Below are positions 13,951 to 18,076 of a DNA stretch of 18,076 nucleotides, in pieces. This DNA comes from Nitrospirota bacterium. Lineage in GTDB: Bacteria > Nitrospirota > Nitrospiria > Nitrospirales > NS-4. The DNA is taken from assembly GCA_005877855.1 (NCBI GenBank), contig VBOF01000144.1, positions 1 to 18,076 on the forward strand, in the 5' to 3' direction. Every line of letters starts with the position of its first letter. Position 1 is the stretch's first letter. Made by a program: the position numbers and the translations under genes. Below the pieces are notes generated by a model, which was not told the origin of the DNA, ran no database searches, and saw only the letters and a list, made by a program, of their open reading frames with translations.

Positions 13951-14547
13951 ATGGCGACGATGATCGAAGGGGGAGGTGCGGCCGCCAGCCTGCGGTTCGC
14001 GATCGTGCGCAGCCGGTTCAACGAGGATGTCACGAAGCGACTGCTGGAAGGCGCGCTCGACGCCTTGCGTAAAGGCGGAGCCCGCGATGAGGCGATCGAC
14101 GTGGTGCTCGTCCCCGGGGCGTTCGAGATTCCCCTGGTCGCGTCCCGATTGGCGCGTTCCCGCCGCTATGACGCCATCATCTGTCTCGGCGCCGTGATCC
14201 GCGGGGAGACACCCCACTTCGAGTACATCAGCGCCGAGGTTAGCCGCGGGATTGCGCGGGTGTCCTATGACTACGGCTTGCCGGTCATCTTCGGCGTGCT
14301 GACTACCGATACTGAAGAACAGGCAAATGCGCGCTCGGGAGCACGGGAGGGGGCGCGTCCGACGGGAAAAGCGCCTGTCCCGGCAGGCGAGGGGTGGGAG
14401 GGTGCCAAGACGCCTGGGGCGGGCGGGTGTAATCGAGGAGTCAATAGAGGATATGACGCTGGAGTCTCGGCGATCGAGATGGCCAATCTAATGAAGCGCC
14501 TCCCAGGTCTTTCCAAACACCGGCCTTCCCGGAAGAGGTCACGATGA
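13951..14547 (+). CDS. ribH: 6,7-dimethyl-8-ribityllumazine synthase with an unusual internal insert
   Basis: RibH joins the ribBA product with a ribitylaminouracil to form lumazine, the riboflavin precursor. Core motifs are intact: FNEDVTKRLLEGA, VPGAFEIPL, and GAVIRGETPHFEYI with catalytic His89. The protein has 198 residues where the family has about 155. The excess is chiefly an in-frame run of about 30 extra residues (within 131-167) between QANARSG, holding phosphate-binding Arg128, and GYDAGVSAIEMANLMKRL. Family members have only a short GTKAGNKG-like loop there. A short basic tail is also extra. The insert is Gly/Pro/Ala rich with base composition resembling a dispersed repeat. Activity could be impaired. 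The stop overlaps the nusB start (ATGA). Confidence 0.9.
   Translation: MATMIEGGGAAASLRFAIVRSRFNEDVTKRLLEGALDALRKGGARDEAIDVVLVPGAFEIPLVASRLARSRRYDAIICLGAVIRGETPHFEYISAEVSRGIARVSYDYGLPVIFGVLTTDTEEQANARSGAREGARPTGKAPVPAGEGWEGAKTPGAGGCNRGVNRGYDAGVSAIEMANLMKRLPGLSKHRPSRKRSR
14341..14451. repeat. Putative repeat-derived insert within ribH
   Basis: This in-frame, G-rich stretch replaces the short conserved RibH loop. It contains a hairpin, CGCCTG (14372-14377) with CAGGCG (14384-14389), followed by GAGGGGTGGGAGGGTG, which recalls the G-rich half of small palindromic dispersed repeats. Exact ends cannot be set without relatives, and no second copy occurs in this window. Confidence 0.4.
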
Positions 14548-14993
14548 GCCTGCGCCGCAAGGGACGCGAGCTGGCCCTCCAAATCCTGTACCAGTGGGAT
14601 ATCCATCGCGACACGGCCGGCTGGCTGGAGGACTTCTGGGCGCAGAACCCGACACACGCAGAGGCCAAGACCTTTGCCGAAGGCCTCGTCAACGGGGTCA
14701 TCACCCACGCAGACGAACTGGACAGACTGCTCGGCCGCTACGCCGAGCACTGGACCGTTCACCGGATGGCGATCACAGATCGGACCGTCCTGCGAATGGC
14801 AGTCTATGAATTCCTGTGCCTGCCGGACGTTCCTGCCCGCGTCACGCTCAACGAAGCCATCGAGATCGTGAAGCTGTTCGGCGACGAGCAATCGGGATCC
14901 TTCGTTAATGGCATCTTGGACCGCATCCTTCGCGAGGACCCCCGCCTGCAGGGCAAAGCGCGGGAGGCCGTCACGTCGGTGACTCATGATTGA
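14544..14993 (+). CDS. nusB: Transcription antitermination factor NusB
   Basis: This 149-residue all-helical RNA-binding protein, with NusE (S10), binds boxA RNA in rRNA antitermination complexes. The N-terminal RRKGRELALQILYQWDI is the family's arginine-rich RNA-binding helix. The C-terminal half has MAITDRTVLRMAVYEFL and TLNEAIEIVKLFGDEQSGSFVNGILDRI, the most conserved NusB segments. Length is normal. Its ATG overlaps the ribH stop by 4 bases, and its own stop overlaps the purB start by 8 bases. ribH-nusB linkage is widespread in bacteria; continuation straight into purine genes is less usual. The final residues after DRILRED are poorly conserved. Confidence 0.95.
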   Translation: MSLRRKGRELALQILYQWDIHRDTAGWLEDFWAQNPTHAEAKTFAEGLVNGVITHADELDRLLGRYAEHWTVHRMAITDRTVLRMAVYEFLCLPDVPARVTLNEAIEIVKLFGDEQSGSFVNGILDRILREDPRLQGKAREAVTSVTHD

Positions 14994-16320
14994 CCGGTAC
15001 GCCAGGCCTCTCCTGAAAGCGATCTGGGAGCCGACGCGCAAGTATGAAACCTGGCTCAAAGTGGAGCTTCTGGCCTGTGAGGCCCTGGCGAAGAAAGGGC
15101 TGATCCCCCCATCGGCGGTCAAGCAGATCAGGGCCAAGGCCCGCATCAAGCCGGCGCGCATCGAGGCGCTGGAGCGGGTCACGAAGCACGACGTCATCGC
15201 CTTTCTCGAATCCATCTCCGAGCAGGTCGGTCCGGCCGCCCGATACCTGCATATGGGCTTGACCTCCTCCGACATCCTCGATACCTCGCTGGCCGTTCTG
15301 ATGGTCGAAGCCGCCGATGCGATCCTGGGCGAGCTCGACCGCCTGCTCGTGGTGCTCCGTACGCGTGCGCTGGAGCATCGCGATACCCTGATGATCGGAC
15401 GCTCTCACGGCATCCACGGCGAGCCCATCACGTTCGGGATCAAGCTGGCCATCTGGTACGACGAGACGAGGCGCCATCGCGAGCGGGTGCACGCGGCGCG
15501 CCAGGGGATCGCGTACGGCAAAGTGTCAGGCGCCATGGGGACCTTCGCGCACCTGTCGCCCGACGTCGAAGCCTATGTCTGTAAGAATCTGGGGCTCACG
15601 CCGGCGCCCGCCTCCAATCAGATCGTCCAGCGCGACCGGCACGCCGCGTATCTCACCGCGCTGGCCCTGCTGGCCAGCAGCATCGAGAAGTTCGCCACCG
15701 AAATCCGCCACCTGCAGCGGACGGAGGTGCTGGAAGTGGAGGAACCCTTCACGCCGGGGCAAAAGGGCTCCTCCGCCATGCCACACAAACGCAACCCGAT
15801 CGTCTCGGAAAATCTCTGCGGCTTGGCTCGGCTGGTCCGCGCCAACAGCCTGGCCGCCCTGGAGAATGTGTCCCTCTGGCACGAGCGCGACATCAGCCAT
15901 TCGTCGGTCGAGCGGGTGATCATCCCCGACAGCACGATCCTCGTGGACTTTATGCTGGCGCGGTTCACGGACCTCATGGCCGACCTCGTGGTGTATCCAG
16001 ACCGGATGCGGCGGAATCTCGAGCTGACCGGCGGTGTCATCTACTCCCAGCGCCTGATGCTGGAGCTGGTCCGGCAGGGCGCGCCACGCGTCCAGGCCTA
16101 CGAGGTCGTCCAGCGACTGGCAATGGCAGCCTGGCAGGGGCAGACGCCATTCCGGGACCTCGTCGAGAAGGACCCCTTCATCACGCGCCATCTGTCGGAG
16201 AAGGCCATCGGGATGTGCTTCGACCCGGAGGCGTACACGCGCCACGTCCCCGAGGTCTTCGAGCGAGTGTTCGGTTCCACGGCCAAAGCTCGCGCGAGCC
16301 GCAAGCCGGAGAGGGCATGA
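14986..16320 (+). CDS. purB: Adenylosuccinate lyase
   Basis: This 444-residue member of the fumarase/aspartase superfamily releases fumarate from SAICAR and from adenylosuccinate in purine synthesis. Visible motifs are TKHDVIAFLE, GLTSSDILDTSLA, RSHGIHGEP with His141 (the same number as the catalytic His of B. subtilis PurB), and the superfamily signature GSSAMPHKRNP (residues 261-271) on the flexible serine loop. The protein is full length. The ATG lies within the last codons of nusB and the stop overlaps the purS start (ATGA), so translation is probably coupled across nusB-purB-purS. The residues after GSTAKA form a short basic tail. Confidence 0.97.
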   Translation: MIDRYARPLLKAIWEPTRKYETWLKVELLACEALAKKGLIPPSAVKQIRAKARIKPARIEALERVTKHDVIAFLESISEQVGPAARYLHMGLTSSDILDTSLAVLMVEAADAILGELDRLLVVLRTRALEHRDTLMIGRSHGIHGEPITFGIKLAIWYDETRRHRERVHAARQGIAYGKVSGAMGTFAHLSPDVEAYVCKNLGLTPAPASNQIVQRDRHAAYLTALALLASSIEKFATEIRHLQRTEVLEVEEPFTPGQKGSSAMPHKRNPIVSENLCGLARLVRANSLAALENVSLWHERDISHSSVERVIIPDSTILVDFMLARFTDLMADLVVYPDRMRRNLELTGGVIYSQRLMLELVRQGAPRVQAYEVVQRLAMAAWQGQTPFRDLVEKDPFITRHLSEKAIGMCFDPEAYTRHVPEVFERVFGSTAKARASRKPERA

Positions 16321-16559
16321 AGGCCAAGGTCTCCGTCAGCTTGAAGCGAGGCATCCTGGACCCCCAGGGCCAGGCTGTCCTGCACGCCCTCAGCTCGCTG
16401 GGCTATGCCGCCGTGAAGGATGTGCGGGTGGGGAAGCTCATCGAGCTTGAACTGGCCAGGAACGATCGGGCCGGCGCGGAGGCCGAAGTCAAAGCCATGT
16501 GCGAGCGGCTCTTGGCCAACACCATTATCGAAGAGTACCGGATCGAGCTGATGGAATGA
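16317..16559 (+). CDS. purS: Phosphoribosylformylglycinamidine synthase subunit PurS
   Basis: This 80-residue small subunit bridges PurQ and PurL in the three-part FGAM synthase. It shows the standard PurS start KAKVSVSLKRGILDPQGQAV, the middle GYAAVKDVRVGKLIELEL and the tail CERLLANTIIEEYRIELME. ATG 16317 overlaps the purB stop by four bases and gives the usual family length. It is followed by a palindromic repeat rather than directly by purQ, the only real gap in this part of the operon. Confidence 0.96.
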   Translation: MKAKVSVSLKRGILDPQGQAVLHALSSLGYAAVKDVRVGKLIELELARNDRAGAEAEVKAMCERLLANTIIEEYRIELME

Positions 16560-16568
16560 TTTTGCGAT

Positions 16569-16656
16569 TGTCATTGCGAGGAGCGCTGATGCGACGAAGC
16601 AATCTCATGGCACGCAGTCGAGATTGCCACGCTTCCTCTGGTCGCTCGCAATGACA
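16569..16656. repeat. 88-bp palindromic dispersed repeat (TGTCATTGCGAG type) between purS and purQ
   Basis: Ends are a perfect 12-bp inverted repeat: TGTCATTGCGAG (16569-16580) and CTCGCAATGACA (16645-16656). Inside, GCGAC pairs with GTCGC and AATCTC (16601-16606) with GAGATT, leaving a central loop. This family (tgtcattgcgagga...gaagcaatctc...) is a widely scattered intergenic element in many bacteria, recognised from general knowledge. Its transcript would form a long hairpin between two coding regions. Its right end supplies an ATG (16651) in frame with purQ. Confidence 0.88.
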
Positions 16657-16665
16657 GAGAACGTG

Positions 16666-17397
16666 ATGAGCAATCCCACAATCCGAGTTGGTGTCCTGGT
16701 CTTCCCTGGGTCCAATTGCGATCGCGACTGTCATGAGGCCGTGACGGAGGTCCTGGGCGCCCGGGCTGACTTCATCTGGCACAAGGATCCAACGCTTCCA
16801 CCATTAGATGCCGTCATCATTCCCGGCGGCTTCTCCTACGGGGACTATCTCCGCACCGGCGCGATCGCCCGGTTCTCACCCGTGATGGCGGCGGTGACCC
16901 GCTTTGCCGAATCTGGAGGACTCGTCCTCGGTATCTGCAATGGCTTTCAAATCTTGCTGGAAGCGGGACTGCTGCCGGGCGCCATGCTGCGCAACCGTTC
17001 CCTTTCCTTTATCTGCAAGGACATCCATGTCCGTATCGAGAACACAGCGTCGCCCTTCACGAGCCGATGCAGGCCAGGCCAGGTGTTGACCCTCCCGATC
17101 GCCCACGGGGAAGGTAACTACTATGCGGACCCAGCGACGCTCTCTACACTGAAGGCCAAGAACCAGATCGTCTTCCGCTACTGCACGAAAGACGGCGCCG
17201 TCACGCCGGAGGCGAACCCCAATGGCTCGCTCGACAACATCGGGGGGATCGCCAACGAAACGGGCAACGTCCTCGGCATGATGCCGCACCCTGAGCGCTG
17301 CGCCGATGCGCTCCTTGGCAACGAAGACGGGCGACTGATCCTACTCTCGCTGCTGGATGCCGTGAAATCTCGAAAGCCTGCCCTGGCAACGACATGA
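16666..17397 (+). CDS. purQ: Phosphoribosylformylglycinamidine synthase subunit PurQ (glutaminase)
   Basis: This 243-residue class I glutamine amidotransferase releases ammonia from glutamine for PurL. The N-terminal RVGVLVFPGSNCDRDCHEAV and GGFSYGDYLRTGAIARFSPV are typical. The nucleophile is Cys91 in GICNGFQILLEAGLLPG, and the triad is completed by His208 and Glu210 in MMPHPER. I chose ATG 16666 because it gives the usual family N-terminus. An in-frame ATG at 16651 lies within the upstream repeat and would add five residues, and the frame is open further into the repeat. The ribosome binding site is weak (GAGA, about 16657). The stop overlaps the purL ATG by four bases. Confidence 0.95.
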   Translation: MSNPTIRVGVLVFPGSNCDRDCHEAVTEVLGARADFIWHKDPTLPPLDAVIIPGGFSYGDYLRTGAIARFSPVMAAVTRFAESGGLVLGICNGFQILLEAGLLPGAMLRNRSLSFICKDIHVRIENTASPFTSRCRPGQVLTLPIAHGEGNYYADPATLSTLKAKNQIVFRYCTKDGAVTPEANPNGSLDNIGGIANETGNVLGMMPHPERCADALLGNEDGRLILLSLLDAVKSRKPALATT

Positions 17398-18076
17398 GTG
17401 CGATCACCAAAGACCTCATCGCCCGGCACGGATTGACGGAAGAGGAGTATCAGAAGATCGTCTCCCTCCTTGGCCGAGCACCGAATCTCACCGAGCTCGG
17501 CATGTTCTCGGTGATGTGGAGCGAGCACTGCTCCTACAAGAGCTCCCGGGCAGTTCTCAAGAAGCTCCCGACGGAAGGCCCGCAGGTCATCCAGGGACCC
17601 GGCGAGAACGCCGGCGCCGTGGACATCGGCGACGGACTGGCCGCTGTCTTCAAGATGGAGAGCCACAACCACCCGTCGTTCATCGAGCCGTACCAAGGCG
17701 CGGCGACGGGAGTGGGGGGCATCCTCCGCGACATCTTCACGATGGGCGCGCGCCCGATCGCGCTGCTGGACTCCCTGCGGTTCGGCCCTCTGGATCAGCC
17801 CAAGAACCGCTACTTGTTCAGCGGTGTCGTGGCAGGGATCGCTGGCTACGGCAATTGCATCGGTGTACCCACTGTGGGCGGGGAGGTCTCTTTCAACGAG
17901 GTTTACAACCACAACCCGCTCGTGAACGTCTTCTGTCTCGGGATCGCCCGTGCGGACCGGATCTTCCGTGGACGGGCCTCCGGGGTAGGCAACCCGGTAA
18001 TCTACATCGGGTCCAAGACGGGCCGCGACGGCATTCACGGCGCGACGATGGCGTCCGATTCGTTCGATGAGGGCTT
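17394..18076 (+). CDS. purL: Phosphoribosylformylglycinamidine synthase subunit PurL (3' truncated by window)
   Basis: The frame runs from ATG 17394 to the window edge without a stop, giving 227 residues of the synthetase subunit that converts FGAR to FGAM using ATP and ammonia from PurQ. It begins with the short N-terminus of small PurL (B. subtilis type, about 740 residues), in agreement with separate purS and purQ. Landmarks are MFSVMWSEHCSYKSSR with His45, GPGENAGAVDIGDG, KMESHNHPSFIEPYQGAATG, GGILRDIFTMGARPIALLDS and GVPTVGGEV, all ATP/FGAR-site segments of this family. The ATG overlaps the purQ stop. No frame damage is seen in the part present. Confidence 0.97.
   Translation, partial: MSAITKDLIARHGLTEEEYQKIVSLLGRAPNLTELGMFSVMWSEHCSYKSSRAVLKKLPTEGPQVIQGPGENAGAVDIGDGLAAVFKMESHNHPSFIEPYQGAATGVGGILRDIFTMGARPIALLDSLRFGPLDQPKNRYLFSGVVAGIAGYGNCIGVPTVGGEVSFNEVYNHNPLVNVFCLGIARADRIFRGRASGVGNPVIYIGSKTGRDGIHGATMASDSFDEG

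Noticed and set aside
12624..14033. A long open frame on the - strand opposite ribBA, with similar long - strand frames opposite amtB (1220-2050), the barrel gene (646-1302) and purL (17178-18038)
   Set aside because: The + strand carries complete recognised proteins there. The - strand products are Arg/His/Asp-rich with no family features, as expected from GC-rich codon bias.
14341..14451. Insertion sequence in ribH
   Set aside because: Too short for a transposase, no clear terminal inverted repeats or target duplication could be set, and the reading frame is kept; a small repeat element is more likely.
1..18076. CRISPR array, prophage, toxin-antitoxin or defence genes
   Set aside because: No regularly spaced repeats and no gene of these types; every gene is metabolic, transport or core regulatory.

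Overview
The window is GC-rich, gene-dense bacterial chromosome. The gene content best fits Nitrospirota, probably a Nitrospira-like nitrogen-cycling bacterium: a duplicated amtB-glnB cassette wrapped around glnD-glnA, a NarK/NasA-type nitrate/nitrite transporter, an RpoH-like sigma factor and a ribBA-ribH-nusB-pur operon. The lineage is inferred from content and protein style; there is no rRNA or other decisive marker.

Left part (1-9140) is a nitrogen assimilation island, all on the + strand. After the 3' end of a glutamine-dependent NAD+ synthetase come a predicted outer-membrane beta-barrel protein, amtB (ammonium channel), glnB (PII), glnD (bifunctional uridylyltransferase/uridylyl-removing enzyme), glnA (type I-beta glutamine synthetase), a second amtB and a second glnB. 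Both PII proteins keep Tyr51 and GlnA keeps Tyr397, so both the uridylylation and adenylylation targets are present. A sigma-54-like site lies just upstream of the first amtB. Between glnA and the second amtB is a 184-nt structured segment with a strong intrinsic terminator and a competing hairpin that looks like an antiterminator. The second amtB is broken: relative to the first it lacks about 124 nt, which removes a conserved transmembrane segment and shifts the frame.

Middle (9140-12673): a small three-helix membrane protein of unknown function and a DMT/EamA-type transporter gene, which is also broken by an internal deletion plus frameshift of similar size. The latter overlaps tail-to-tail with rpoH on the - strand. 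rpoH is divergent from the NarK-type transporter across a 55-bp region with two back-to-back TATAAT boxes around a GAAACC/GGTTTTC dyad. The transporter mRNA may be leaderless.

Right part (12670-18076): a clear promoter (TTGACA-17-TATAGT) overlaps the transporter stop codon and drives ribBA-ribH-nusB-purB-purS-purQ-purL, with four start/stop overlaps. ribH carries an extra in-frame stretch of about 30 codons inside its phosphate-binding loop. An 88-bp palindromic dispersed repeat of the TGTCATTGCGAG type sits between purS and purQ.

The most interesting items are the structured leader before the second amtB, the two similar deletions, the ribH insert, the barrel protein paired with AmtB, and the divergent rpoH/narK promoter. 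No intergenic gap exceeds about 190 bases, and no CRISPR, tRNA or rRNA was seen.
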